Source: Euleptes europaea (lineage: Eukaryota > Chordata > Lepidosauria > Squamata > Sphaerodactylidae). From it: a DNA stretch of 64,000 nucleotides. Below, one piece after another: positions 12,301 to 19,639 of this stretch. The notes below the pieces were generated by a model. The model had not been told where the DNA came from. It did no database searches and saw only the letters and a program-made list of their open reading frames with translations. The position numbers were made by a program, and so were the translations under genes. Every line of letters starts with the position of its first letter. Position 1 is the stretch's first letter. The DNA lies in contig NC_079318.1 of the NCBI RefSeq assembly GCF_029931775.1, forward strand, positions 79,085,614 to 79,149,613, read 5' to 3'.

Positions 12301-15300
12301 CAAGAGGTGAGGTTCTTTTCTTTATGTAGTCCTTATGCTGGTAATAAGGTGGTGGAGGGTAGAGCTTGAGGCCAGAGTTGCGTTTTGGCGATGTCCTTCC
12401 CTAGTGCCCTCGCAGGACCGGCGTCCAGGACTCCGAGGGGCTTAAAAAAGCCCCCTCAGAGTACCTAGGAGGTCAAACCGCGTTTGCGGGCTGCAGGGAG
12501 TTCCTGCTTTCCAACCCACTTGCAAGGGTCGGATTGGGGTATCTATGTACCCCAGAAATAACGCAAACTTGGATTTCTCCCAGGACAGCCTGGGGAAATG
12601 GAGTGCTCTCTCCAGCGGCACCACCGGAAGTCAAGGTGATTGTAATCAGTTTGATTCTTCCCTAAGTGGTAGAGAAAGTCGGCATATAAAAACCAACTCT
12701 TCTTCTTCTACCAGGCAATGCATATTTTAGGCCCCCAGAAACCAGGGGAGCTGCTGAACCAGCAGATGAAGAAGGGGCGTCTTACCCCTCCCCAAGACGA
12801 GCAAGACTTGAATATATTATGTAAAGTAGGTGATGAAAATAAGTTCAGTTGTAAGTTTAAACAGAAAACCAGGGAGAATTTTTAAAATCCTGTCAGATTC
12901 ATGGAGTCAGAGGTGGACAACGAAACTCAACACCCCACCAGAAACACTTCATTTGAGTTCCTTGACTCAAGGAAGAAGCTGCAGGCAGGAAAGGACAGTG
13001 CCACGCTCCCCCCTCCCAATTGCCCTCCAAATCTCACCACGGCCTTCTGCAAGTTCTCCACAACTTTTTGCAGAAGGGGGGCGTAATCGCCTCGTGTCAC
13101 CGTGAAATCACAGCCTCCAAACTCAAAGCACTTCATTTTCGCATTCATTTCACCATCAAGCTTGGAATCTGGAGGGAGAAGGGAAAGAAAAAAACCACAT
13201 GGGTATATAAATGGCTCTTAGTCCAAGGATGGCTGAAGTTTACAATCTTGACATATTAGTAGAGAGGAAGGGCTCTTCCCCAGCACAGGGAACAAGAATA
13301 GTGTGGCAACTCAGGGCCAAACTACACATTACTTGTAACACACGATTACCACAAGGTCCTGCAGCTGTACAGCAGCTATGAACTCCCTGTGGAAATTAAA
13401 TTATGAAGCACTGCAGGGCCGAATTCAGATTGGGACCTTGGAAAGGGGGAGGAGGGGCTTCAACCCCCCCCCCCACCGTTCTCCTGCGGCTGTTTCAGGG
13501 TGGGAAAATGAATGGGAGGGAGGGCTGAAGTCCAGCGGTGTGGTCCTAATCAGAATTGGCCCCCACGGCACTTCACAATTGAGTTCCCACAGTTCATGTG
13601 TTTTTATTACATTATTCTATAATTTTAAACCTTATTTTTCATTGTTTAAATGTTTGAAAGTTTTTATGTGCATCGCCTTGGGGACCCTAATCAGGGGGAA
13701 AGCTAGCATTAAAATGTTTTTTATATAAATAAACATGCAGGTGCCTTAGGGCTGCAAGCCCCCCATGGCGATCATGTGCTACATCCCTGACTCATAGACT
13801 AATCTATGACTCTGAAAGGTACGGGTTCTCGCCCACAATGAGCCCACTGAGCGGCAAGCCACGCTGTCAGCCTCAGTCCCTCCCCCGTTCTGAAACCTGG
13901 GGCTACGTCTCCATGGGGTTTATTGCATTATTTAAGACTTGTAATCAGCCTGGAGTCTCCGTTTTATTTATTTATTTCGTTATTTATAGTCCGCCTTTCT
14001 CACAGGGACTCCAGGCGGATTACAGAGTGAGCCAGTACAATCAACAAAATGGGACTTTCAATAACCAATGCATTAGGACTGTAGCAGTCTGGAACCACCA
14101 GAACGAAGCATAACATAAATATCCACATGACACATTAAGCGGTACAGAAATTATACAACAGGATCTTATTTAGAATAAGCTAACCACTGCGGTCTAGACC
14201 ACAGTCCCATATCTTTCATGCAGACAAGTTTGTAAAATTATTTTGTACAGTGCAATCCTATTACCTGCACAGAAAAGCCCTTTGAATAGTTCATTTTTGC
14301 ATACTTTGCAGAAAGCCAGAAGTGCAGGAGCTTTCCTGACTATCTTGGGCAGGCCGTTCCACAAGGCAGGAACCACAATGGAAAAACCACTTATGAGGGC
14401 AGTGGTTAATTTTGCCCATTTACAGGCTGGCACCTGTAGAAGCCCCTGCTGACTTGATCGAAGTTGTTGCGGTGGAGCATAGGGACAGGGGCAGTCCAGC
14501 AAATAAGGGGCCAAGGTTAGTGAGAAAGATGGACTTAAAAAAAAGGGAGAAAATGTTTAAAAGGGACGACTCCCACAACAGCCATGATAACAGCATCCCC
14601 TCCCCCCAGAGAGCAAATGCAGAGCTGCTGCAGAGCCGTGTGGGAACACGTTAGGAAGAATTTTCTAACAGAGCGGTTCCTCACTGGAACAGACTTCCTC
14701 GGGAGGTGGTAAGCTCTCCTTCCCTGGAGGTTTTTAAGCAGAGGCTAGATGGCCATCTGTCAGCAATGTGGATTCTACGACCTTAGGAAAATCATGAGAG
14801 GGAAGGCATCTTGGCCATCTTCTGGGCATGGAGTAGGGGGTCACTGGGTGTGTGTGTGGGGGAAGTAGTTGTGAATTTCCTGCATTGGGCAGGGGGTTGG
14901 ACTAGATGACCCTGGTGATCCCTCCCAACTCTGATTCAAAACCTCAGGAAAAGTGGACAGCCCGTTGCCACCGCAAACGCCTCTGTGCCCAAACACTGTA
15001 TAGACTCACGGCTGTTTGGAAGTAACCGGAAACTCCACCTGCAGCTGCAAATGGTATGGTCCATATTACCACCTCTGGAATCTACCACACTGTTCCTGGT
15101 ATCTGCCCAGAGCAGGGGTGGGGGCGAAAGCAACGACACTAAGAAACCCAGAAAAGGCACTTACCACTGGAAAGTACCGAGGCCAGCCGAACCTCATAGC
15201 ATAATTTGCTGTGTGTCTTCGTTCTGAAAAGCCTTGTGTTGTAAGCGCTGATGTTCTGGAGAAAGAGCCGAGCAAAGAGTTGGGAAAATCCTGCTTCTAG

Positions 15301-18300
15301 AAGACTACCCTTCTAACTAAGCACGTCCAGAGGCTTATGTCACCTGTCCCCCTCCAGCCATCCTAACTCCACTCACGGGCTCTATGTGTAGGTTTGTTTT
15401 TTTAAAAAAAAGAGGAAATGAGAACATTGAAAATAAGCTAATTTAAGTGGTGAATAAATACTTGCCAAAGCAAATAGTTTAAAAGGCCTTGGTCAATTTC
15501 ATCTTCAATAAACTGACTTTTTTGTGCCTTATTTTAGACCTGTAGGAGAATGTGGTGGAAGAATGCTTAAATGCTAGATCAGACTTAATCCCTGCTGACT
15601 GTACCTGGTGGATACCAAGTCTGAATATTCCTTTGCACTATAAATCTTGGCTGATAGAAAAGTAGAAGAATAAGGGAAAGACTTGGCCATCCTCTGGGCA
15701 TGGAGTAGGGGTTGCTGGGGGTGTGGAGTGGGGGAGGTAGTTGTGAAATTCCTGCATTGTGCAGGGGTTGGACTAGATGACCCTGGTGGTCCCTTCCAAC
15801 TCTATGAGTCTATGAAATCAGGGCTCAGCCCCCAAAAATGATGCAATGAAGAAGAGTGCTCCAGGGCATGGATAGAAGGCCTTCCCCAGCTCAGTGGGTC
15901 ACCTCAACTGGTCTCACACCCCCTAACTAATATAGAAGGCTCAACTTGAAGTGTTTCTGCTCCTGCACCTCTCCTTTTCAGCTTATGCCCCAACTCAATC
16001 CCAAAGATACCTGGAGGGATTCCCCATCATGCTCCCTCAACCAGAGCAGACCCCATGAAGCCCCCAATCCACCTACCCCCAGTGTCCGGAGCCTCCCACT
16101 CCATGTCTTATGCCCTTGGCAGGGTGGGGACCACCCAAGAATGGCAGAAGAGTTCTTGCGGTACCTGCGAGTCGAGAAATTCCTGGGCCAGCTTTGCATC
16201 TGCCATGGAGCAGTTTGCCGAGAAGTATGTGGAGATACCCTACAGAAAAAAAAGAAGTCACAGGATAACCACCTGCCCCCAAACAGCAGAGCTGCTGATC
16301 CTGGTTCAAGAACACAGAATGCCACCAACTCTCTGACTCTTCTTAGGACTAGAGTCCTCATAAACAGGTGTGGGGAAGCAATACCTGACCACAGAGTCCC
16401 AAGTGCTTTTGTGTCGGTTCTAGGGAGAACATGAGATCTCCACATCTGCCCCATAGTGCTTCCATTTCTTCCGGATGCTCCTTGAAGGCCTGGCTCTCCC
16501 ACACCAACTTTTTCAGCTTCTCCTAGGATCAGAAGGACACAAGGATGCATTAGCACACGTGGGAAGAGCCAGGTGACGCCTCAAACCACTGGACTCGAAC
16601 ACCTCTGTTGGAAACTCAGCCAGGAGGGTAAAGGGAGCATTCCCATTAGCTACAGACCAACGGATAAAATGGCTCCTTCTGTCTCCACAGGTGAGTACCC
16701 TATTGCCAATACTTAGCACCCTTCTCATCATGCTCACCTTGGGAAGGTTAGGCACAAATTTGGTGTCCCCAAAGGATTTGTAGTTACCCATATTGGCGTA
16801 TATGCCAGCAGCATAAACCAAGAATGCCTGTAAGAAAGAACAGTTGTGGTTAATGGGCACACAAATGTAACTGAGGTTCATGTGTTCTGCCCTTCCTTCT
16901 CACAATCCTGTCAAACAAGACAGCATTACCTGCACACATGCAAGTGCGCACACACACAGTGCTCTAAACTGGGAGCAACAGAAGTCTGAAGATCCGATAC
17001 ACTATGATTTGTTATCTATTTTTTTAACTGAAAGCTGTCCTCAATAAAGCAGTTTTCAGAGACCTGCAGAAAAGTCCATTTATTTTGATATTTTTCTATC
17101 CTACCCTTCTACCAGAATTGCATAAAGTTAAAAAATATCTAAAAATGCCCCAAAATAGCCTGTATTCAACCATCCCATGAGCGGAATGCAGCCTCTTCTA
17201 CCCGCATCTCTCTTGCAGCCTCTTCTGCCTCTCGGAAAGAAAATTTGCAGGGTTGTGGGATCCATGCGGAGAAATCGTGGAACTCACTGCCACAGGATAT
17301 ACTGGGGACCAGTAGCTTAGAAGATTTTTAGACAAATTTAGAAAGGAGAAGTCTATCAACAGCCACGATGGCTAGATGAAACATCGCTCTTAAAGCTCTG
17401 AATATCAGCTGCTGGCAAGCCAGCCACAGGCGTCACCTGGCTCTTCTTATGTTCTTATGGGGGCAGTTGACCGCTGACAGGTGTCTGGTCAGCCACTGTG
17501 ACAACCATATGCTGAATTAGATGGAGCCCCTTTGGTACGATCCAATAGGCTTTTATAGGAGCCCCATGGCGCAGACTGGTAAGCTGCAGTATTGCAGTCC
17601 AAAGATTTGCTCACGACCTGAGTTCGATCCCAACGGAAGTTGGTTTCAGGTAGCTTGCTCAAGGTTGACTCAGCCTTCCATCCTTCCGAGGTCGGTAAAA
17701 TGAGTACCCAGCTTGCTGGGGGTAAAGGAAAGATGACTGGGGAAGGCACTGGCAAACCACCCCGTAAACAAAGTCTGCCTAGAAAATGTCGGGATGTGAC
17801 ATCACCCCATGGGTCAAGAATGACCCGGTGCTTGCACAGGGGACCTTAACCTTAAAAAATAGGCTTTTAATGGTGCAAGAAGGCAGTTGCCCCAGCAACT
17901 AAGGCCAATGAGGAAGGCACCACCAAAATCCAGCAGGTGAAAGATTCAGCTTTGCAGAGGCAGGGATGGAGTGTGGGAAGGAAAGGAAGAACGTCAATGC
18001 AGACACAGCTAGAAGAAACACTCAAGCGTTCCAAAAAACAGGGGGAGCCTAGAACAACACAGAGTTTCAGGTACCTGATACTCCTCATCGGAGAGACCAA
18101 GGGAGTGTGCCAACTCTCCTAATTGAGCAGGGTCCTGGACCCGGAAGAGCCGAGAGATAAGGGCGTAGATTGCGGGTGCCTCCGGGGAGGTCTGCAGCAA
18201 CACCACTAGGCCTCCGTACCAGCAGGCCCGCGAGAGGTAGTGGGCGTAGAGCCGCTCTTCCGGCGACAGCAGCTGGAAAGCTTCGGCACAGTCCAAGTTT

Positions 18301-18353
18301 GCAATGCCAATATCATTGGGCAAGACATACTGGGAGTCTACCATGGTGCCAAC
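197..18353 (-). CDS. DPP3: Dipeptidyl peptidase 3, N-terminal part (3' exons beyond left edge)
   Basis: Cytosolic zinc exopeptidase (family M49) that removes dipeptides from the N-terminus of short peptides such as enkephalins and angiotensins. Ten coding exons on the minus strand join in phase: 18344-18075, 16827-16738, 16522-16385, 16239-16165, 15255-15165, 13168-13038, 4558-4428, 3744-3686, 2637-2443 and 309-197. They give residues 1-431, starting [13 protein letters not shown]. Recognisable DPP3 blocks include [41 protein letters not shown] and [14 protein letters not shown]. The human protein has about 737 residues with its HELLGH zinc motif near 450, so the catalytic half lies left of the window. 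The start codon sits 9 bases inside an exon that follows a good acceptor, so a noncoding first exon is expected upstream, probably in the CpG-rich DNA near 19.7-20.2 kb. A full-length L1 occupies the 8.5-kb intron. PELI3 upstream on the same strand matches the human order. No coding lesion seen. Confidence 0.95.
389..605 (+). repeat. tRNA-Ala-like SINE, type A
   Basis: The head resembles tRNA-Ala (GTAGCTCAGC, TGCTTGGCATGCAG, GTTCAATCCC). The body is CTGAGACCCTGGAGAGCC and the end is TATAAGGCAGCTTCATATG. Type A means this family below. Confidence 0.85.
612..750 (-). repeat. Old diverged type A-related SINE
   Basis: A reverse, weakly matching copy: GGCAGCAGTTCTCCAGGATTTC and CAGATGCCAGGAATTAAACC keep the family order. 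Confidence 0.5.
1146..1348 (-). repeat. tRNA-Ala-like SINE, type A
   Basis: A reverse copy from TGAAGTTGCCTTATACTGAA to CTGAACCGAAGCCCCTCC; moderately diverged. Confidence 0.8.
1519..1808 (+). repeat. tRNA-derived SINE, type B
   Basis: Head with polymerase III box-like GTGTAGTGGTTAAGAG and GGTTTGATTCCCC, body with CCTTGGGCTAGTCACA, tail ACCAACTCTTCTTCT. In this answer type B means this family. Confidence 0.85.
2004..2319 (+). repeat. tRNA-derived SINE, type B
   Basis: A near full-length copy 200 bases downstream of the previous one, same strand, ending in TTCTTCTTCT. It stops 124 bases short of the DPP3 exon at 2443. Confidence 0.85.
2443..2637 (-). CDS. DPP3: DPP3 exon, residues 329-393
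   Basis: 195 bases, from phase 1 to phase 1, encoding [18 protein letters not shown] through [18 protein letters not shown] and INIPN. Acceptor TTCCCAG, donor GTAAGG. Confidence 0.95.
3686..3744 (-). CDS. DPP3: DPP3 exon, residues 309-328
   Basis: A 59-base exon, from phase 2 to phase 1, encoding [20 protein letters not shown], almost the same as human DPP3. Acceptor TTCACAG, donor GTACCA. Confidence 0.92.
3918..4130 (-). repeat. tRNA-Ala-like SINE, type A
   Basis: A reverse full-length copy, first of two in tandem, ending CTCTACCACTGAGCCACAG. Confidence 0.85.
4137..4342 (-). repeat. tRNA-Ala-like SINE, type A
   Basis: The second tandem reverse copy, separated by 6 bases. It stops 86 bases before the DPP3 exon at 4428. 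Confidence 0.85.
4428..4558 (-). CDS. DPP3: DPP3 exon, residues 266-308
   Basis: 131 bases, from phase 0 to phase 2, encoding [16 protein letters not shown], then [15 protein letters not shown] and [10 protein letters not shown]. Acceptor CACCAG, donor GTGAGC. Too broken up by other frames to stand out as a long ORF. Confidence 0.92.
4594..4777. repeat. Foldback element (GTGCTACTGGACT family)
   Basis: Inverted arms AGTCCAGTAGCCCCTTAGAG and TCTCTAAGGTGCTACTGGAC around GTCAAAGCTC. Related copies are at 39094-39230, 52126-52310 and, old, 35990-36185. Confidence 0.7.
5216..5740 (-). mobile_element. L2-type LINE 3' end with polypurine insert
   Basis: On the minus strand a remnant of the LINE ORF C-terminus ([14 protein letters not shown]) is followed by 3' UTR and the end CAGGACAAAAATATAAATAA. 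A 92-base pure purine run on the plus strand lies at 5433-5524. Confidence 0.6.
5433..5524 (+). repeat. Polypurine tract, about 92 bases
   Basis: Only G and A on the plus strand apart from one or two bases, in GGGAGGGGAAGG-like repeats. It could adopt triplex structure. Confidence 0.8.
6308..6534 (+). repeat. tRNA-derived SINE, type B, left part (split by L1)
   Basis: Starts within the tRNA-like head (GAGAACCGGGTTTGATTCCCC at 6337) and runs to the L1 duplication. The right part resumes at 12653-12711 with the family 3' end CAACTCTTCTTCTTC. Confidence 0.85.
6858..10604 (-). CDS. L1 ORF2 protein (endonuclease and reverse transcriptase), 1248 residues
   Basis: Carries out target-primed reverse transcription. 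The N-terminal apurinic-type endonuclease has SWNVNGLN (residues 6-13), LQETHI, GDFNG and SDHNPV. The reverse transcriptase has the FADD catalytic box near residue 694, preceded by [15 protein letters not shown]. The C-terminal cysteine region reads [18 protein letters not shown]. The length is close to that of known L1 ORF2 proteins and the frame is open throughout, ending [11 protein letters not shown]. Confidence 0.95.
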   Translation of the reverse strand: MAKAISWNVNGLNEKTKRARIFKYLQKYKYSLICLQETHIASKHKKYLEKQVLGQAFIASAKTKTKGVVIYSHPNLCPELVYKDNEGRIVIIRTKILGQRTIVVGIYAPNEGKKSFYEKLHDLIVQHAKDQILLMGDFNGIILPSLDKKSKAKDINDGCLPKTFFTMASELELQDIWRTMNTTAKEYTFYSARHDSHSRIDMIWASKSIFTQLRKIHILPRTFSDHNPVTFDWNNKQAFRWRMNDKLLKDNKIQKELQALMKDFFEINLNGETSLNTVWDAFKAVLRGFMIQKHSAWKKTQLQFTNNILWNLQNLEQKLVTVTQEEEKREIQIKISASKHQLNLVIMEEMNKNLKLAKQKYFEYANKPGKFLATQLKDSFQKKIITKIQTVKGPVYSTSEIQKEFVSFYSKLYQKENTPKQKIDKFLNSIQMKALSMTQREYIEAPVTREEIQEAILRQKTDKTPGPDGITALFYRTFSDNLVGFFGSLYNAILDEGTSPETWSHAFILLIPKEGRDPEKTSNYRPISLLNVDYKIFASVLACRIKQFIKDLIHEDQAGFIPGRQIKDNVRILLDSLEYYDQNIQQTAAFVFLDAEKAFDMVSWNFLKRILVKLNFGDRFQKGISAIYTSQQAKILVNESMSDNCQITKGTRQGCPLSPLLFLLVLEPLCVKLRSMEDIRGLRIKKHEFKLRAFADDLLLILENPTQSMNILQETLDDFGKVSGFKVNQEKTKIIFKNLSETQQQEFISYTGWEKANKVKYLGIWIAAKNKDLITNNYLKLWGKIKTDMIIWSNKKLSLMGRISTIQMNVLPRMLFLFQNLPIISQTKYFETWRKDISNFIWQGKKPRTAYKYLVDLKTRGGLALPNFQLYAEAAALVWLKDWMNLSNIRLLDLEGYNNLSGWHGYLWYDKIKLQATFRNHIIRSSLLRIWMRYKHILEPETPMWISPQEMLTLRPLRPDKFITYQDLINWEGKKFSLKDFQLLKDDLQWLQYYQIKSVFVQDAKKGFSKEKSSFQRILLDNNTKLISKMYNLLLTIYCEQDTIKPTMIDWAQNVGHDIVLNKWERLWSKDLKGIKAQSVRENIYKMMYRWYLTPKKIAKIYKTMSPTCWKCNKEIGSFYHMWWTCDKAKDFWDMIYNELRLILQKNIPKTPEMMLLSMIPDDLAIQRTFLIYATTAARLLYAAKWKGLETPEKKDWIVKMFEVAEIAKLTAILNEENDVRFLGEWGAWMHYCEYELKMERMEEYFLI
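10635..11612 (-). CDS. L1 ORF1 protein (RNA-binding chaperone), 325 residues
   Basis: The L1 nucleic-acid-binding protein that coats the element RNA. Residues about 27-145 are a coiled coil rich in M, Q, K and T heptads (for example [20 protein letters not shown]), which would trimerise. An RRM-like part follows ([20 protein letters not shown]), then the C-terminal domain ([19 protein letters not shown]). The last residues form an acidic Glu run. Start [11 protein letters not shown] is the first Met after the 5' UTR. Uninterrupted. Confidence 0.9.
   Translation of the reverse strand: MSRPRSGSLHSPAYTKLRDSLQTSTMEKKLQDMLTKQTEATNKQFEQMSTQMAQLTSMMTNLGQASQAINQKLDVVTGDLKEVKTQMTVMKTDMQAMDVSIKKVMDEHKDTKKKLTSQEKQIETIQTDQMAAKNQMAMMEMRVRETNLRIRNFPDMMGDNKETAIPNLAYLFQIDEQELKQAINRIYRIPLPARMRRSKPRDLMIVFYDTRVKDKIMKIHYENPVSAGDSSLILLKDIPRHLLSQRNNYKDFVSTLKANGIKYRWIMPQGLAFTYKEVKTTILSQADVGKFLRKYKMDLKELPGEKEEEEEEEEEVQGAEGGTKL
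12653..12711 (+). repeat. tRNA-derived SINE, type B, right part (split by L1)
   Basis: Continues the SINE cut at 6534: the family segment AGTGGTAGAGAAAGTCGGC and its CTTCTTCTTCT tail. Confidence 0.85.
13038..13168 (-). CDS. DPP3: DPP3 exon, residues 222-265
   Basis: 131 bases, from phase 1 to phase 0, encoding [17 protein letters not shown], then [18 protein letters not shown]. It matches human [17 protein letters not shown]. The 8.5-kb L1-bearing intron follows. Confidence 0.93.
13311..13740 (+). repeat. MITE-like element followed by L2-type 3' end
   Basis: GGGCCAAACTACACATTAC opens a nonautonomous element that also occurs near 27830-27990. At 13590-13740 an L2-type 3' end (TTTTTATATAAATAAA) follows. 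Confidence 0.5.
13965..14510 (-). mobile_element. L2-type LINE 3' end
   Basis: The minus strand encodes [20 protein letters not shown], a typical LINE ORF C-terminal motif, then runs to the TATAAATAACGAAATAAATA end. Confidence 0.7.
14640..14937 (+). mobile_element. CR1 LINE 3' end
   Basis: GGTTCCTCACTGGAACAGAC, TTCCTCGGGAGGTGGTAAGC and GGTTGGACTAGATGACCCTG are the usual CR1 3' block. Confidence 0.8.
15165..15255 (-). CDS. DPP3: DPP3 exon, residues 192-221
   Basis: 91 bases, from phase 0 to phase 1, [17 protein letters not shown] through ASVLSS. The donor GTAAGTGCC and the intron start reappear as a 46-bp copy at 18709-18754. Confidence 0.9.
15683..15815 (+). mobile_element. CR1 LINE 3' end
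   Basis: Terminal CR1 block ending CCTTCCAACTCTATGAGTC and TATGA. Confidence 0.8.
16165..16239 (-). CDS. DPP3: DPP3 exon, residues 167-191
   Basis: 75 bases in phase 0, encoding [16 protein letters not shown] through FLDSQ. It matches the human block GITTYFSGNCTMEDAK. Acceptor CTGTAG, donor GTACCG. Confidence 0.92.
16385..16522 (-). CDS. DPP3: DPP3 exon, residues 121-166
   Basis: 138 bases in phase 0, [13 protein letters not shown] through QKHLGLCGQ. It matches the DPP3 segment containing [10 protein letters not shown]. Donor GTATTG is weaker than its neighbours. Confidence 0.9.
16738..16827 (-). CDS. DPP3: DPP3 exon, residues 91-120
   Basis: 90 bases in phase 0, encoding [14 protein letters not shown] through KFVPNLPK. 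Acceptor TTACAG, donor GTGAGC. Confidence 0.94.
17230..17460 (+). mobile_element. CR1-like LINE 3' end, old
   Basis: GTGGAACTCACTGCCACAGG and CTTATGTTCTTATGG at its end; diverged. Confidence 0.55.
17556..17857 (+). repeat. Sauria-type SINE with target duplication
   Basis: Starts TAGGAGCCCCATGGCGCAG. It contains GAGGTCGGTAAAATGAGTACC and CTTGCTGGGGGTAAA, which I recall as the lizard Sauria SINE, and ends GCACAGGGGACCTTAACC. A 12-bp duplication AATAGGCTTTTA flanks it (17544-17555, 17858-17869). Confidence 0.85.
18075..18353 (-). CDS. DPP3: DPP3 first coding exon (residues 1-90)
   Basis: Acceptor ends in CCCCAG at 18354-18359; the ATG is at 18344-18342, leaving 9 bases of 5' UTR in this exon. 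It encodes [13 protein letters not shown] through SDEEYQ and ends in phase 0 at a GTACCT donor. Confidence 0.93.
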
Positions 18354-18708
18354 CTGGGGAGAGACCATTGATGAATGGTTAACTGTCCTTTGCAGAGCTG
18401 CATAACTGCATTAGAGGTTAGTGCTTAATGTCTTTAAGCAAATAATAAAGTAAAGGGAGTATTAAGACTTCAGTCTGCCTTCAAAACCCTGCACATCATA
18501 CCTTAACAAGGGAACAGACTACAATTGCCCAATGGTGGCAGAAAAACCACTCCGTGCATCCTAAAGTAGACAGCCAGTGTGGCACAGTGGCTGGACTGTC
18601 GAACTAGAACTGAGGTAGACAAAGGAAAAGAGGGAGAGGCAGCAGTGACCACTGGTCAGGGAAAGATGTCTGTCCGTTCCAGTTACTTGAGGGTTGTGCC
18701 AGAGGTAC

Positions 18709-18754
18709 AAAGCAACAACACTAAGAAACCCAGAAAAGGCACTTACCACTGGAA
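18709..18754. repeat. 46-bp copy of a DPP3 exon-intron junction
   Basis: Matches 15127-15172 with one mismatch, including the last 8 bases of the exon and its donor. It lies just upstream of the first coding exon. Confidence 0.8.
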
Positions 18755-19172
18755 CCTGAAGGGAGGCACATCTATTCCATGGTTCTTCTTCCTTGCATTT
18801 TATTCTCACGTGCCTACGATGTAGGCTAGATTGAGTGTGTGACTGGCACAAGGACACTTCCTTTGTCACAACCGAGTAGGAAACTGAGTCTCCTAGTCCA
18901 AGGCCAGCTCTTTAACCAGTACATCAATATGGCTCTTATTTTGTTTATTAAAATGCTTCTATCCTGCCTTTCCTCATGGCTCAAGGGTGCTGGGAGGTCG
19001 AGATCTGGAATCTAGAAAGGCTGCAGCCAAGGACAGCTCCTGCCCATGTCTGTCCCACCAGGGAGATTGCAATGATTGCGTTTACGGTCTCACAAAGAAG
19101 CAAAGACCTCAAAATCAGAGGGTGCTCCGCTTGGTCCACACAAATTAAAAATCCAGAAACCAAGAAACACTT

Positions 19173-19401
19173 GTCGAAGGCTTTCACGGTCAGAGTTCAT
19201 TGGTTCTTGTAGGTTATCTGGACTGTGTGACCGTAGTCTTGGTATTTTCTTTCCTGACGTTTCGCCAGCAGCTGTGGCCGGCATCTTCCGAGGAGTAACA
19301 CTGAAGATGTACTCCTCTGAAGATGCCTGCCACAGCTGCTGGCGAAACGTCAGGAAAGAAAATACCAAGACCACGGTTACACAGCCCGGATAACCCACAA
19401 G
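19173..19401. mobile_element. Foldback retroelement-like insertion
   Basis: Two inverted arms of about 100 bp (TTCCTGACGTTTCGCCAGC on the left; its complement on the right) with a short loop near 19305. A perfect 15-bp duplication AACCAAGAAACACTT lies at 19158-19172 and 19402-19416. A piece of the same family is at 47167-47265. Class uncertain; the long duplication suggests retroposition. Confidence 0.7.
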
Positions 19402-19639
19402 AACCAAGAAACACTTTGTTTGTGCACAGCATGGCTGTAAAATCAGTTTGACACAGGTTTGAGCGTGCGCACGCACCACTGCTCGAGTGGGAATATTTTC
19501 TACTATTGCCTTTGGCACCGTGGACACCCCCCCACCCTTTCACACTGCAGTACCAGCCACCCCCCCACCCCCCAGAATATGCTTTATCATCATTTTTAAG
19601 ATGCAGTCAATATAAAACGCAAGTTAGCCTCCGAAAGAC

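Larger units (their letters stand above)
6535..12632 (-). mobile_element. Full-length L1 LINE with both ORFs open
   Basis: A 6.1-kb retrotransposon on the minus strand, so in sense with DPP3, inside the DPP3 intron between 4558 and 13038. Order on its own strand: about 1.0 kb of 5' UTR (12632-11613), ORF1 (11612-10635), a 30-base gap, ORF2 (10604-6858), and a 3' UTR ending in AATAAA and an A-rich tail at 6535. A perfect 20-bp target-site duplication at 6515-6534 and 12633-12652 marks both ends. It interrupts an older tRNA-derived SINE. Two long open frames, a complete 5' UTR and an undecayed duplication point to a recent insertion that may still be active. Squamates are known to keep several young L1 lineages. 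Confidence 0.95.

Noticed and set aside
6535-12632. Reading the L1 as a retrovirus or LTR element
   Set aside because: No LTRs; AP-type endonuclease, LINE reverse transcriptase, poly-A tail and target-primed duplication identify L1.
15009-15045. Minus-strand peptide [10 protein letters not shown] resembling human DPP3 SEVTSKLKSYEF
   Set aside because: The splice phase from the exon at 15165 does not fit; the exon at 13168-13038 joins in phase and covers the segment.
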